Positions 18,272 through 31,400 of a stretch of 64,000 bases of DNA are shown one piece after another; the first letter of the stretch is position 1, and the number at the start of each line of letters is the position of its first letter. Under the pieces are notes generated by a model. That model saw only the letters and a program-made list of their open reading frames with translations. It searched no databases and was not told where the DNA came from. The position numbers and the translations under genes are program-made. Origin of the DNA: Ochotona curzoniae (lineage: Eukaryota > Chordata > Mammalia > Lagomorpha > Ochotonidae); the NCBI RefSeq assembly GCF_017591425.1, contig NW_024467121.1:24812707-24876706 (forward strand). The letters run 5' to 3'.

Positions 18272-20022
18272 CCAAACTGATTTGGGAAATTTTGATAACG
18301 GTCTGAGTCCTGGAGTTGCCCCAGTGGAACCAGAGAGCCTTTTCCCAGTTGTTGCAGCAGAAGGCCCAGGTAGTGTTCACTGTTTACAGCCGATCTTCCT
18401 CTAGACTTGCCCACTTCAGGAAGCATGTTGGGGAAAGGGGCAATCCCACAGCCCAAGGGTGGCCAAAGGTAAGTTTACCTTTCAAAAACATTTTGATCAG
18501 GATGTAACTCCCTATTATTCTGCTAGATTAGTTTCCAGAAATAAAAAATGTGACTTTATAAAATCTGTAAGCTTCTGTAAGTGGATGCGTATTTCCTGTT
18601 TCTGATCTGACTTCCATCTGTGAGGTGCATGCAATTCGATTTTACTTTAATGAAGTCTAATCTGCTGAGCCCAGTTGCCTTTAGAGAATGAAGATTGAGT
18701 CCATCAACTTTTCAGGGTTCTTTAGGAGTGATATTTCTTTTCTGATCATACCACCTGCAGCTGCTTTGTCTAAATTGAGATATTTTTGATCACCAGGGAC
18801 TAGATCATTAGCCACAAAATTGTGAGTCAAAATGTCCTATTCCTAGCAAACCCAATGCATTGCACTATGTCTCCATTAAAACATCAACTGAGGTTTTCCA
18901 CATCAAAATTCCTAGTAGGCCATGTCAGTTCAGCAAGTATTTTTCTTCAGAAAGCTTTCTGGATTTGTAAAACACAGGCATAAATATCTTAATCTCTATG
19001 CCATTTTATCTCTGTATGATTACCTTTGATAACTCTTGAAATGATAGAATGACTTTTGAAAAAAAATTTTGGGTGTTCAGGTATGTTTCTAATGGATATT
19101 GTGGAAGAGCTGCTATCTGGCTTTCTAGAAATTACTAAAGCTAGAAATCCATTCTGTGTGGAAATTACAGTTATATAAAGAACCTTCGAGCTTGCAAAGG
19201 GCATTGGCTCTATTCATCAAAAATCCTTCAGATTGGAGTGACCTTTTGAGACAGACTGGGAGGGGAATGTGGACTCTTTGTGGCTTGTGTTTTGCTTGCA
19301 CATTGCAGCTCTGTATAAACGGCTGGGGCAGGAATCCTGACGGACCACAAGTCCTGCCTACCTTTCCTTTTTGTAAAGCCTGCCTCCTAAAGAACAATGA
19401 CTACAAAACACACCCAGTGTGTTCAGACCAAGTATACTGTTCCTTTCTCTCAGATTGCCATTCACTGCAAGTCAGGATGCCTCGGTGCCTCCTATATCAA
19501 AATATTTTGTTCTGTTTCTAATACGAATGCATCTTTTTTTTTATAGCCACTTTAGGAAAAAATATGAATGCATAGAGAAGAAAAATACATTCTGCAATAG
19601 TTTTATTCAGAGAGTTCTGTTAAAAGAATATGTATATATATATTTTCTGGCAATTTGTGTGTGTGTATCTGTATGAATTTTTAAAGCAATAAACTTGGCT
19701 TTTTCTGTCTATAAAAATTTGGGGTTAGCATGAGAAAGCTTCCCATATAGGCACCAGTTTAAGTCCAAACTACTCCATTTTCAATCCATCTTTCTAAACT
19801 TAATCATTTATTTAAGCCCATTTATTTAATAATTCGTGTTCTTTCTTGGCACTTGACATTTTCCCCCTCTAAAGCTATGACATATTCTGGTTAGGTTAAT
19901 TCTTAGAGACTTTATTGTTTTACTTCTGTAAATTATATCCCCTTTTTAATTTTAATTGCTATGATTTTTGTGAGTCATTATTTTTGAAAATTTATTTAAC
20001 TCTGTTTTCATTTTTCAGAACT

Positions 20023-20334
20023 TTTATTTTTTAAGAGATGTATATATTTTTATTTGAAAGTCAGAATTATAGAGAGGAGAATCAACCATCTGCTGGTTCA
20101 CTCTTCAAGTGGCTACAATGGCTAGAGCTGAGCTGACCTGAAGCTGGAAGCTGCTTCTAGGTCCCCCATGTGGGTCAGGAACCCAAGGCTTAGGACCATC
20201 CTCTGCTGCTTTCCCAGGCCATAAAGCAGAGAGCTGGATCTGAAGTGGAGCAGCCAGAACATAAATGGCACCTATAGGGGATGCTGGCACTGCAGAGTGG
20301 AAGATTAGCCTGTTGAGCCACAGTGCTGGCCTTG
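20023..20334 (-). mobile_element. C-type SINE
   Basis: The tail side is ttttatttgaaagtcagaat and the head ends cagtgctggcc. A short duplication tcagaact flanks it (20015-20022 and 20335-20342). Confidence 0.8.
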
Positions 20335-21079
20335 TCAGAACTCTAAATGCTAAACATGTTCGTTTTTTTGTGTGTGTCATTTATTGGAAGTGTTTTTTTT
20401 TAACCTTCATTCATCATTTTTTTTTTTGCATTTCTAACTTCTACATTTATCACAGAATGAATTTTATTCATTGCAATGTATGATCTTATCCCTTGCATAT
20501 ATGTTGTCAAAATGAATTGTGTTTTGCTTCCTTCTGCACTAGCAGTGGGCTTTAAGGCTCTCTTGGACCCAGTTGTCAAAGAGTGTGATGCTTTATCTGT
20601 ACCACTAGGGGACAACACTTGCTTGACAGAAACAGGTAGCTTTTGCTCTCCGGAAGGAGGAAAACAGCGCAAACAAGTAGTTTTGATCTGAATTAGGTAA
20701 TTGGAAATTCTATAGAAAGAAGAATTTGGACAAAAAGAAAAGGCCTCTTTAAAGGGAACATGTTAAGTAAGAAGGGTTCAAAGTTCTTTTAGTGAAAAAT
20801 GAAACACAAAATACAAATAAAGCAGTTTAAAAATAAAAAAAAAAAAAAAGAAGTAAGAAAATTAAAATAAAAAAGGTCATCCACTTTGTGTTCCAAAAAT
20901 CCCAGTAAGGATCAGTAATGAGGAAATAGCAACCTGAAACAGAAACGGTGCTTTTTCTTCCCTTTCTCTTTTGGTTTTGAAGGCCCAAGTGGAAAACAGT
21001 TTCAAACTGAAAAGAATCTATTGTTTTAATTAAAATAAGGAAATTTGTAGGAAAGGACTGGGTTGGTCCGAAAACAGTC

Positions 21080-21126
21080 CTCCCCCCCCCCTTCTTCTTC
21101 CTCTCCTCCTCCTTCTTCTTTTTTGG
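21080..21126 (+). repeat. Polypyrimidine tract
   Basis: An uninterrupted C/T run (ccccccccccttcttcttcc and on) abuts the tail of the SINE at 21118. A purine-rich low-complexity stretch (gggagg/gaagg) lies nearby at 21545-21625. Confidence 0.9.
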
Positions 21127-21455
21127 CAAGCTTTATTTATCTTTATTTGAAAAGCAGTTTTTACAAAGAGAGGAGAGGCAGAGAGATGTTCCATCCACCA
21201 ATTCTCTCCCGCTCCTGGCTGCAGCAGCTAGAGCTGAGCCAATCTGAAGGCAAGAACCAGGAGCCTCTTCTTGATCTCCCATGCAAGTGCAGGGGCCCAA
21301 GGTCTTGCTCCATCCTCTCCTGTTTTACCAGGCCATAACAGAGAGCTAGATCTGAAGTAGAAAAGCCAGGACATGAAGTAGCACCCCTATAAGATGCCAG
21401 AGTGACATCCTCCATGGGGCAGAAGATTAGCATACTGTGCCACCATGCAGGCCCC
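21118..21455 (-). mobile_element. C-type SINE
   Basis: The tail side is caagctttatttatctttat. The body has ggagcctcttcttgatctcc and the head ends caccatgcaggccccc. It is preceded by a polypyrimidine tract. Confidence 0.8.
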
Positions 21456-22610
21456 CAAAAAACAGTTTTTGAAAAGCAATTCCTCTGATTTCCCCTCAAC
21501 ATTCTTAGATTCATATTTAATGCACAAATGCAGACAAATCCACAAAGGGAGGGAAAGAGGAAGGAAGGAAGCAAAGCAGGGAGGAGACATGGGAGGGATG
21601 CAAGGAGGGATGCAGAAGGGAGCAAGGCCACACCAACCAGCAAGACTGCAGTTCTCTAAGAGAACACAGGACAGCTAAAAGCAATGCTTTAAACACAGAT
21701 AGCTACTTATATTTAGAAATGAAAAAAAAAACCATGATCAGGTTCAAAGGATAGCCCACATACATAAAAAACAAGGCACTATTATAATTACAAAGGTACA
21801 TATGCCAGCTTGAGACTTGACTTCCAGATGCCCTTTCTTATGTAGGACAGCTACGTCATAACCACTATCACAGCCATACTATAAAAAGAATTTATTTTTA
21901 CATCAGTTGAAATAAATGTAAGAATGATTTGTGTTTGCATACAGATTAAAATATTCAAAATGGCTATCCAAATATGCCAAATTACATTTGAAAGAACCTT
22001 AAAATGAATACATTTTCTGCTTGTTTTTGACTTACTATAAACATGGAATATGTAGTAATAATACAAAGTATTTCATTAAATTTAGCTTATACTTCATTAA
22101 ATTTAGTTTTAGTTAAGTGACAAGTACAAACACAACAAAATGTTTTGTTGAGCTGCACACTGTTCTCATCCTCACCCAGGCCTCGGAGTTTGACTATCTG
22201 GAGGTAATTGTTAAATGAAAGTTTCTTGTCATTGATATGACTGAACTTCTTTTTATTATTATTATTTTTACTGAAATTACAACATGCCATGCAAACATTC
22301 CACACCTAGTTCTAAGTCAACCACAGCCAACAACAACACTTAGAATCCATGCTGTGTGCTTTGTTGCAGAACGGTTAGATCTCGGTGAGGTGGGCCTTAT
22401 TCTTTTTAACGAAGTACTCCATGGGATGATTTGTCTTGTTTCCCTTGGAAGATAATGTAGGGTATTTTCATTCACTTTCCTTAAGGAACAATAAGGCAAT
22501 GTTTTCAGTGTATTTGTATTTCTTTTGTGGGAATAGGATGTAGGAACAGAAATCTAGAAGAGGAATCAGCAGGCCAAACTGTATGCCCATCGTAATATGC
22601 GCAGACGCCA

Positions 22611-23049
22611 AGCTTGCCTTCAGAGGGATGGCCCCTGTTTGCGTGCCCACTGACACGCTGCCTTGCCTTCAGAGGGATGGTCCCTGTTTGTATGCCCACT
22701 GACACGCTGCCTTGCCTTCAGAGGGATGGCCCCTGTTTGCGTGCCCACTGACACGCTGCCTTGCCTTCAGAGGGATGGCCCCTGTTTGCGTGCCCACTGA
22801 CACGCTGCCTTGCCTTCAGAGGGATGGCCCCTGTTTGCGTGCCCACTGACACGCTGCCTTGCCTTCAGAGGGATGGTCCCTGTTTGCGTGCCCACTGACA
22901 CGTTGCCTTCAGAGGGATGGTCCCTGTTTGTGTGCCCACTGACACGCTGCCTTGCCTTCAGAGGGATGGTCCCTGTTTGCGTGCCCACTGACACGTTGCC
23001 TTGCCTTCAGAGGGATGGTTCCTGTTTACGTGCCCACTGATATGTTGCC
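22611..23049 (+). repeat. 49-bp minisatellite, nine units
   Basis: The cagagggatgg word begins at 22621, 22670, 22719, 22768, 22817, 22866, 22910, 22959 and 23008. Spacing is 49 bp except one 44-bp unit that lacks one CCTTG. Units differ at a few sites (gcccc/gtccc; gcgtg/tatg/tgtg). Open frames across it on both strands are a by-product of the repeat. Confidence 0.97.
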
Positions 23050-23124
23050 TTTGCTGCACACTCTCCTGAAGCTTGCTTTTCATCAGGGCTTTGCTGTCTT
23101 CCAACCTCTCAGGTGAAATAAGAA

Positions 23125-23480
23125 GAATCTTATTGTGGTTTTCTTGTAGTTTTGATTTGCATTTCTTCTATATTGGGCAAAAGTTCAAACATTTTTCTAT
23201 GTTTAGACTGTATTTTCTATGAATACAGTACGATACTTTCACCTGTTTTCTTATTTTCCTACAAAATATTTAAAATCCTCTAAGAAATTATTCCTAGATT
23301 ATGTGATATGGAAATTAGCCCTGTGTTTATTCATGTGTTTCAGAAGTTTTTTCCCTGAGTTGATTAGAAATCTAAGATTTTAAGTAATGATATTACCAAT
23401 CTTTTGAGGTTTTGGGTTTCATGTCAGGCTCCAAACAGTTCTTCCTAAGTTAATTTTTATAGTTTTCCATTATTATAGTA
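23125..23480 (-). mobile_element. Old L1 fragment, minus orientation
   Basis: On the plus strand, tagttttgatttgcatttct followed by agttcaaacatttttctatg and caaacagttcttcctaagtt keeps the order of the reverse complement of an old L1 3' coding region. No ORF survives. Confidence 0.45.
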
Positions 23481-23680
23481 TCTTTATTCTTTCTTTCTTT
23501 TTTTTCTTGTTTGCTTTCCAAGCTTTGGTTCAGCTGAAATACATTCTGATGTAATGACATTGAGGTCTAGTAATATTTTCCCTGAGATGGTTCCCAATAC
23601 TCTCTAGCTTGCTGCCTGACAATTCATTTTTCCACACAGCTTTGAAGGGACCAGTTCTCGTAACCTGACTTCCCATGTAC

Positions 23681-23785
23681 AAGGAGTCTTCCAAAAGTTC
23701 ATATAGAATGTGTATTATTGAAAAAATTGCATAGATTTAAAAAGTTCATGTAATAAGCTTTCCATGAACTTTCTGAAGTTCCCCT
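23681..23785. mobile_element. Palindromic MITE-like (possibly mariner-type) element
   Basis: The left end ggagtcttccaaaagttcat is roughly the reverse complement of the right end (ccatgaactttctgaagttc). The roughly 105-bp size and lack of coding fit a non-autonomous DNA transposon. Related words occur at about 4085, 13785 and 40655. Confidence 0.45.
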
Positions 23786-24106
23786 ATAATGTTTATGTCT
23801 AGTTCTAGACCTTCAGTTAATTATTCTTTGTATCTGTTTGGATGATGTATCAGACTCTTTTTTATTATTATTTTATTATAATATGCATTACTATCTGGAA
23901 TCCTTTCCTTTTTAGAACCTTTTTCTAAACTTAGGAATATGCTTATTTTTTACCATAACAACTTCAAAGTAGCTTACTTAAATTTTTTTGTTTTTATTTA
24001 TCATTTAAAATGTATCAATATAGGTTTATATATATATATATCCAACATTTTCAACATTTAAAAAATATTTAACAAAGATTGAAATTTTAAGTACTATGTT
24101 AAAATT

Positions 24107-24440
24107 GTTTTTTTTAAGATTTATTTATTTTTATTGCAAAGTCACATATATAGAGAGGAGGAGAAACAAAGAGGAAGATCTTTTGTCCCATGATTCACGC
24201 CCCAAGTGACCACAACAGGCGGTGCTGTGCTGATCCGAAGCCAGCAGCCAGGAGATTCCTCCACATCTCCCACATTGGTGTAGGGTGCCAAGGCTTTGGG
24301 CTGTCCTCCACTGCTTTCCCAGGCCACAAGCAGGGAGCTGGATGGGAAGCAGGGCTGCCACAATTAGAACCAGTGCCCATATGGGACCCCGGCACATTCA
24401 AGGTGAGCACTTTAGCTGCTACGCTAGCACGCCAGGCCCA
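24107..24440 (-). mobile_element. C-type SINE (1 of 4 in a same-direction run)
   Basis: The tail side is ttaagatttatttatttttattg and the head ends cgctagcacgccaggccc. The flanks aaaattgttt and aaagttgttt suggest a duplication. Confidence 0.9.
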
Positions 24441-24569
24441 AAGTTGTTTGATATAGGTCTTGAATTTTATGGTTAAAAATATTTTCAAGACTAATATTAC
24501 TGCTACATTTATGGTATGTCCATTATTTAATTTTTCTTATATTGAAAAGTCATGTTTTATTTTTGTGGG

Positions 24570-24890
24570 TTTTTTTTAAAGATTTATTTATTTTTATTGG
24601 AAAGGCAGATATACAGAGAGGAGAAACAGAGAGGAAGATCTTTTGTCTGATGATTCACTCCCCAAGCAGCCTCAATAGGTGGAGCCGAGCCAATCCAAAG
24701 CCAGGAGCCCAGAGCTTCTTCTGAGTCTCCCAGCCGGGTACAGGCTTTGGGCCATCCTGGACAGTTTTCCCAGGCCACAAGCAGGGAGCTGGATGGGAAA
24801 CAGGGCTGTTGGGATTAGAACCAGGGCCCATATGTGATTCTGGCACTTCAAGGCGAGGACTTGAGCCACTAGACCATCGTGCCCAGCCCA
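24570..24890 (-). mobile_element. C-type SINE (2 of 4)
   Basis: The tail side is tttaaagatttatttatttt and the head ends accatcgtgcccagccc. The flanks share (a)tcatgtttt. Confidence 0.9.
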
Positions 24891-24904
24891 AAAAATCATG
24901 TTTT

Positions 24905-25195
24905 TAAAGATTTATTCACTTACTTGAAAGGAGAGTAACAGAGAGAAAGAGACAGAGATCTGATCTTCCATGCTCTAGTTCACTCCTCGCAGGCCCACAA
25001 CCACCATAGTTAAACCAAAGCCAGGAGCCAGAATCTCAGTCTGGATCTTATACATGGGTAGAAATCCAAGTACTTGGGCAGTCATCTCCTCTGTCAGGTG
25101 CAGTAGCAGGCTCCTGGATTGGAAACATGGGGTAGCTGAGATTCAAACTACGCCTTCTGTTGTAAGATAAGAACATCCCAAATGGGGCTTAACAT
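24905..25195 (-). mobile_element. C-type SINE, diverged (3 of 4)
   Basis: The tail side is taaagatttattcacttact. The body has agccaggagccagaatctca. The head is eroded. Confidence 0.65.
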
Positions 25196-25219
25196 GCGGT
25201 CACATTGTGGTCTCTCTGC

Positions 25220-25545
25220 TTTTTTCTTTTTTTAAGATTTATTTTATTTTTATTGGAAAGGCAGATTTACAGAGAGAAGCAGATACAAAGAGAAAGATAT
25301 TCCATCTGCCAGTTCACTCCTCAAGTGGCCGCAATGGCCAGAGCTGAGCTGACCCAAAGCTGGGAGCCAGGAGCTTTTTCTAAGTCTCCCACACAGGTGC
25401 AGCTGTCCTCGACTGCTTTTCCAGGTCACAAGAAAGGAGCTGGATGGATGGCGAAATGGAACAGCCAGGACATGAACCAGCAATGTATGGAATCCCAGAG
25501 TTTTCTAGATGAGGATTTAGTCACTGAGCCCTCAGGCCAGGCCCC
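25220..25545 (-). mobile_element. C-type SINE (4 of 4)
   Basis: The tail side is aagattta then ttttatttttattggaaagg. The body has ccagttcactcctcaagtgg and the head ends caggccaggcccc. Confidence 0.88.
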
Positions 25546-28500
25546 AACTATGCTTGCGTAATACTAATTTTCTAACTTTTCAAATATTATTCTTGTTTAG
25601 GATGTTTGAGGTAATATTCTGGAAAATAAAAAAAAGGAAAATAACATCATTTGAAACTTTTTTAAGAAGTAAAATAATTATGTGCTAAAAAAAAGTTGTT
25701 ACACAGTTTATCATGGTTGTACATAGAATCATTATTGATGGAATAAGCATCAGGGACACAAACCAATTGTTATATTTTACGGTAATATGAGAGTTGGGTG
25801 GGAGAGAGATATTAATTTATCACAATCTCTAGCCCCCATTAAAGAGAACTAGAGATCTGAGCTCTAGCAAGTCCTTAAAAAAATTACAAAATCTGTTTAG
25901 TAGTCAAGTACATGTAAATAGCATGAACATCGTGGACATTAATATCTGTCAAACTGTTTAAATTATGACACTTAGACTTTCATTTTGAATCCTCCTTAAA
26001 ATTGAGACTGACTGAAAAATTGAGACTGAATGTGCCTGTGGGCACATTCTTGAAGCTTGCTGCAGCAACTGCTAGCAAGAGGAGGGTACTCTGTCCACGC
26101 TCCTGCCAGCCAAAGCTGCTGCTGCTAATGAACAGTGGTCATCCTGACCAGCTTCATATTGGTCAGCAAGAGATGTAAGAACTGTCACTGATTCTTAGCA
26201 AATGGAATGGCAAAACAAGGTGTGAGAGAACTCCTGCGTTCAGTTGAGTAGGACTCAGTAGTGGACTGACTGCTCGCAGAGCAAGACCATTCTTTTGCTA
26301 TTCTTAGGATGGGTGAGGTAGGCTCCTTAGCACTGTTAAGAATCACCTGCCTAGGAACCGGGAAGTTTGCTCCTTTCCAGCTCCTTGTTAGCAGGCTTAG
26401 GGTTGGCATTGGCTGCATGTACAGACAGCCTTCTTCCTGCCAAAAAAGGATTTTGCATTTAATCCATGTTTTTCTTTCAAATTTGTTTTTATGCTCTTAA
26501 AAAACTGGATGCTAAATATGTCCATGTTTATGCTAAATACATCTTGTGTGCATTTAAGCATTTCTGCTAGGCAGGCCAATAAATCATTCAGTGCATTTTT
26601 TATTGGTTTTCATATAGACATCAAGATAACCAACTAGAAAAGGAGCAGAAAGAGACACCAGCCAAGGTGTTTTAGCTTCAAAGTTGGGCTCCTAAAATAA
26701 ATACTGTTCAGACTTGCTGTTGTCATTTTAACATCACATTTAACTTCTGATTTGGATGCTATTAGTCACTATATGAGTGACATAATTAGAGCATATGGAT
26801 ATATCATAATTTAATGAACTAGTCCTTTATTAACAGAAATTTACATTCTAGTAAAAATTTACTGCAATAGAGTTAGCTGCCTTTAACCTATGGGGCGTAG
26901 CTGGGAGGTATGTGGAGGACGCTACCATCAGAAGCCAAGTTTTACCCCGAGCAAGAGCATTTTGAGGGGAATAGAAGCCGCTCTATGCCTTAGGATCAGC
27001 ACAAAAGCGCCAAGGGTCGAGAGCTGTGATGAGGACCATCAGTGTGTGGCTCTTGTGGCTTTAGTGAATGAGCTGATCCAAGTGGGTTCTGGAAGGCAGC
27101 AGCAGCACTCAGTGGTCTCTAACCTCAGGTAGGCAGGCCTAGTACCTGCAACATTGGGGGAAAAAAATGAACTATTGCATAATCCTGAAACCCTAGCACT
27201 AATACCATTAGTGGAAATATTTTCTAAAATACTGTCATCACCATGGTGCTGTAATCTTCTTTATTGTCATGAAAATATAATGAACCTAAGAGAAGGCCAG
27301 GCCTAGGACTATAGTTTTCCACCCTTCTAATCCTGAATCTCTCTAGGCAAGATCAAGTGCGTAAGAATTTATTTAAAATAAATAATTCTGTGGGAGAGTA
27401 GTCTATTGTAAAGAATTCTAAGATTTGAGTCTCTCAAGACAAAGAGGAAAAGAAGGTATTACTCTAGGAACATTTCTGATTTTTCTTCCTCTTTAATATT
27501 TCCAAGCTACTCTGTTTCTCTGAGAAAATTCAAATTCTGTTAGAGACTTCAGGCAACCGACGAGGCAGGAGCTGACTGGGGAAATGAAAACAGTGCAGGA
27601 AAAATCATTCTCTGCCTTACTAATCATATGGGAGATTGGAATTAATACAACCACGTAACATCCTGAACAGACTTTAAAAGAACTATAGTCTGTGTGCTTT
27701 CCCGAAGAACAGCTTTATTTGATATGAAATTGAATTTCAGAATATAGTTCTATGAGTTTATCTCATAATGCACTTAATTCGATGTTTGAAATATTAAGAT
27801 AATGATATTATACCAAAAAAATATCTTCCAGTTGTCTCTGTGGCTTCTTGGTATAAGTCTGCTGTGCTAAGGAGAGAGGACTCCCATTTCTCTACTTCCC
27901 TGAAGGGGTTGTTTTAGCTTTGAAATCAGCAACTTTAGCTTTAAGATATCCAGACCTTGTCTCATTATTCTATCAAAACAGGCAAGCAAACAAAATGGCA
28001 GGCAGTCTTGCCTCTACATAAAACATTACATAGCAGGATCTTTCAGCCCTGTTCTGAGCTTTGATAATGCAGAGAGTGCTTCAGGGGACATTATGCGAAC
28101 CAAATGTGAAATTCAGAAGCCTGAGCCTCAGTCCCTTGTCTGTCTTTCCCATTCCACTTAGATTCTTTTCATTTCTCTAGTTCTGTTACAGATATAATGA
28201 TTCTTCTCCAGTAAGTTACTAGGAAACATACATGGATAAACTTTGTGTATGCCTATCTCTCCTTCTCCCAATCCCATGCTTCGAGTCTCTTCTGCAACTT
28301 TCTCTTCTATTCTGTTTTGGATCAGAGTGAGGTTTGCTTTTGAATTGAATTAGTATTCATGGGAGAAAGGCTTTTCTCTCCAAGCAGAAATGTATGTGGA
28401 TTTGTTTCTGCTGTTTTGAAAAACACATCTGAAGCTTCTCCTATCATGTGACCTCTTCTAGGTCCTCAGAATTCTAACTGGTGATGGAGAAAGTACATTA

Positions 28501-28854
28501 TCAATTCCTAAAATGTTTTTATTTTTCTTCTTGTTACTACAAGCACTGACAGAAATATCAAAACTGAAATGGATAAAAACTTGAGAGGGCTAGGATATTA
28601 GGGTCTTTTTTTCTTCTCTTTCTCTGGTTAGGATAGTTATATTTATTTATTTGGCAAAGGGCAGAATTTTTTATATAACATGCAAGATGAGAACAAAATG
28701 TTAATACATTGATGAATACAATTGTAAAAACAAAAATGCCCTTCTATATCTGTTTAAACAGAAACTAATATTAAATGAAGTAGGTGAATAATATATATTT
28801 GCTAAGCCATTTTGAACAGTGTTTAATTTAATCTTCACTAAACATCTTGTAATG

Positions 28855-29057
28855 AGGACCAGTACTGTGGCACAGTGGATTAAAATTCGGTCTCCGCCGC
28901 CTAAATAGCATCCTATATCTGAGTGCCAATTTGAGTCCTAGGTGCTGGCTTCCAGTCCAGCTTCTTTTTAATGCACCTAGGTAGATGGTGCGCCTCTTTA
29001 GAATACTTCTTTCCCTTCCCCAGCATTCTGTCTTTACAATAAAGAAATAAAAAAAAT
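28855..29057 (+). mobile_element. Diverged C-type SINE
   Basis: Head ggaccagtactgtggcacag and tail caataaagaaataaaaaaa. The body is shortened. Confidence 0.65.
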
Positions 29058-29205
29058 ATATTTCTTTATAATGTAAGTTACATTGCAATCTTCGTTTTTT
29101 ATATGTTAACTTTTACACAAATAACTTCATTAACTTTTCAAATCATGAATGTGTTGTGCCAAGATTAGACTCAAGAAAGACTTATTACAGAATTATGTCC
29201 TTATT

Positions 29206-29524
29206 ATTTTAAAGATTTAATTATTTTTTGTTGGAAAGTCAGTCATAGACAGAGGAGGAGAGACAAAAATCTTCTGATTCATTCCCCAAGTGGCCACAAT
29301 GGCCAGAACTGAGCCGATCTGAGCCAGGAGCCAAGAGCCAGGAACCTTCCCCTGGGTCCCAGGCACAAGGTCCCAAGGCCTCAAACCATCCTCAACTGCT
29401 CTCCCAGGCCACAAGCAGGGAGCTGCATGGGAAGCGGGACCACAGGATTAGAACCAGTGCCCATATGGCATCCCGGCATGTGCAAGGCACGGACATTAGC
29501 CTCTACGCCACTGTGCTGGGCCCC
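29206..29524 (-). mobile_element. C-type SINE
   Basis: The tail side is ttttaaagatttaattattt and the head ends ccactgtgctgggcccc. Imperfect flanking repeat cagaattatgtcctt / cagaatttatgttctt. Confidence 0.88.
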
Positions 29525-29815
29525 AGAATTTATGTTCTTTATCCCAATCCTAAATTGATTTATCGCTATGCTTTATGAAGTACAAGAATTTAGGGAAATT
29601 CCTGGGGAAATCAGTGCCACTCAGGGTAAAAGTATTGTCTAATATGATGAACAGATGTGAACAGATATTCCTGCTTAAGCTCCTCTCAAAAAAATCAAAT
29701 AACAAGATAGTTCTGGGTTTAGTTCTGAACTGAATTAGCCTGGCTATTTGAAAAGAAGGTGAACTCTATTAACTGAACTATTTCTTGGACACCCTACAAG
29801 GCACAGGTGAATTTG

Positions 29816-29818
<3 letters not shown>

Positions 29819-29863
<45 letters not shown>
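29819..29863 (+). repeat. (CA)n microsatellite
   Basis: About 22 uninterrupted CA units. Confidence 0.98.
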
Positions 29864-29867
<4 letters not shown>

Positions 29868-29924
29868 CACGTTTGGCTTCTGATTTAGTTTTGCAAATAA
29901 CTGCACTTATTATCCAGCTTTTTT

Positions 29925-30288
29925 CTTAGTATAAGATTTATTTATTTGAGATGCACAGTTATAGAATAAGAAAGAGGGGGATGGAAAGAAGAGGGAGGGA
30001 GAGACAGGAGAGAAAAGGAGAAGGAAGAGAACTTTTTCATCTGCTGGTCACTCCCCAAGTGGCAACAATGGCCAGGACTGACACTGGATGAAGGAGGAGC
30101 CAGGGGCTTCATCCAGGTCTCCCAAGAGGTGACAGAATCCTAAGCCTTCCGTTATTTTTCTGCAGCCATTTCTTGGGCGTTGGATTGAACTGGAAGCATC
30201 TGGGACATCAACTTGTTCCCATATAGGATGCTGACATTGCAAGTAATGGAAGTGACAGCGTTACCCACTGTGCCACATGCCAGCCCCA
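29925..30288 (-). mobile_element. C-type SINE, older subtype
   Basis: The tail side is ataagatttatttatttgag, with an expanded purine-rich stretch (29968-30030). The head ends tgccacatgccagcccc. Confidence 0.75.
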
Positions 30289-31400
30289 CAAACTGCTTTT
30301 GCCTTTGAAAGGGTATAAATAATAAAATTAATGAAGTATTTCACTGCTTCATAGTTTCTCCCATATGTGGCCAGGTACCTATTTAACTTTATTAAAAAGG
30401 TTTTAGTGCTTCATAGTGGAAATGTTTTCTCTTTTTCCAAATATATTAATCTCTTTTTACCCATGAAAGATTAAGTCAGTATTACAGAAAGTGATATTTC
30501 TAGGCAGTGTGAAGTGCAGAAGTTAAATTTACCAGCCAAACACGACATCAGTCATTGTGTCACAAATAAACTGTATGTATGCTTAAGCAATGCATAGACT
30601 GATTCAATCTGTTCTAACATCATAGGACATTTTAAAGGAAATACTAGGAATTTTAGCTCATTTCTATTCATTGAAAAATTCTGCTGAGCCACCTGTGCTT
30701 CTGTGATTTCTTTGTCATAGAAAAAAAACTGAAAGAAGTTATGACGTTCTTTTAAAAATTGAATGTGTTCTCTAAAGAAGTTACCATGGTAAAAATAGGA
30801 AGTAGGACATATGGCATATAGCTGTAAATTAAAGCTGACATTGACGTAGATGCTGCCATGCTGTCAATCATTTAGTAATATAGAAATGAGCACTAATTAT
30901 GTAAGCATGCATCCAGTCAGTTGGTCCCTTTCATCTCTCTCCATCTGAATTTCTAGATTTTGTTGATCCTTGCCATGCATTATTTTTGCCTTCCTGCTTT
31001 TAATATAATGTGCTGTCCCCATAAAAATTGAAGAGCTTAGCTTTCATTCTATTTAAACGAATATATTTCTGAGCCCTACACAGACTGTGTGGGTAACCGA
31101 CAAGAAGGGATGTGAATGTGACAGAATTGGCTTGTTTTGTATGTCCATGTGATGTCTGTGCTGGCTTCCCTCAGAGCAGCTCTGATACTTTGGTGGCTCT
31201 ATTTGAGTCTGTCTCTATTTATGCTCTCTAATTATAATATCACTACCTCAGGTGCAGAAGTCATCTCGTTTTGGGGGATAAACCCGATTTTTTATGCAAT
31301 GTATTTTTTTTTAAAAGATTAATGTCTTTTTCCAAATCTTGCCTAACTATTCATAATCTAGTAAAAACATGGTGTTCCTTAAAAGGGGTATAAATATAGG

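Larger units (their letters stand above)
8970..22610. other. EXO1-WDR64 intergenic region, left part
   Basis: Outside the repeats listed, the longer gaps (8970-9497, 9700-10709, 11772-12569, 14597-15944, 16621-17374, 18272-20014, 20343-21079, 21640-22610) look like ordinary unique or unrecognisable ancient DNA. The ORF at 15060-15317 has no family resemblance and no sign of being a gene. Confidence 0.55.

Noticed and set aside
22505..23040. Open frames with repeating residues across the 49-bp minisatellite
   Set aside because: 49 is not a multiple of three, so the frame shifts at each unit and the repeat is read in all frames. This is a property of the array, not of a gene.
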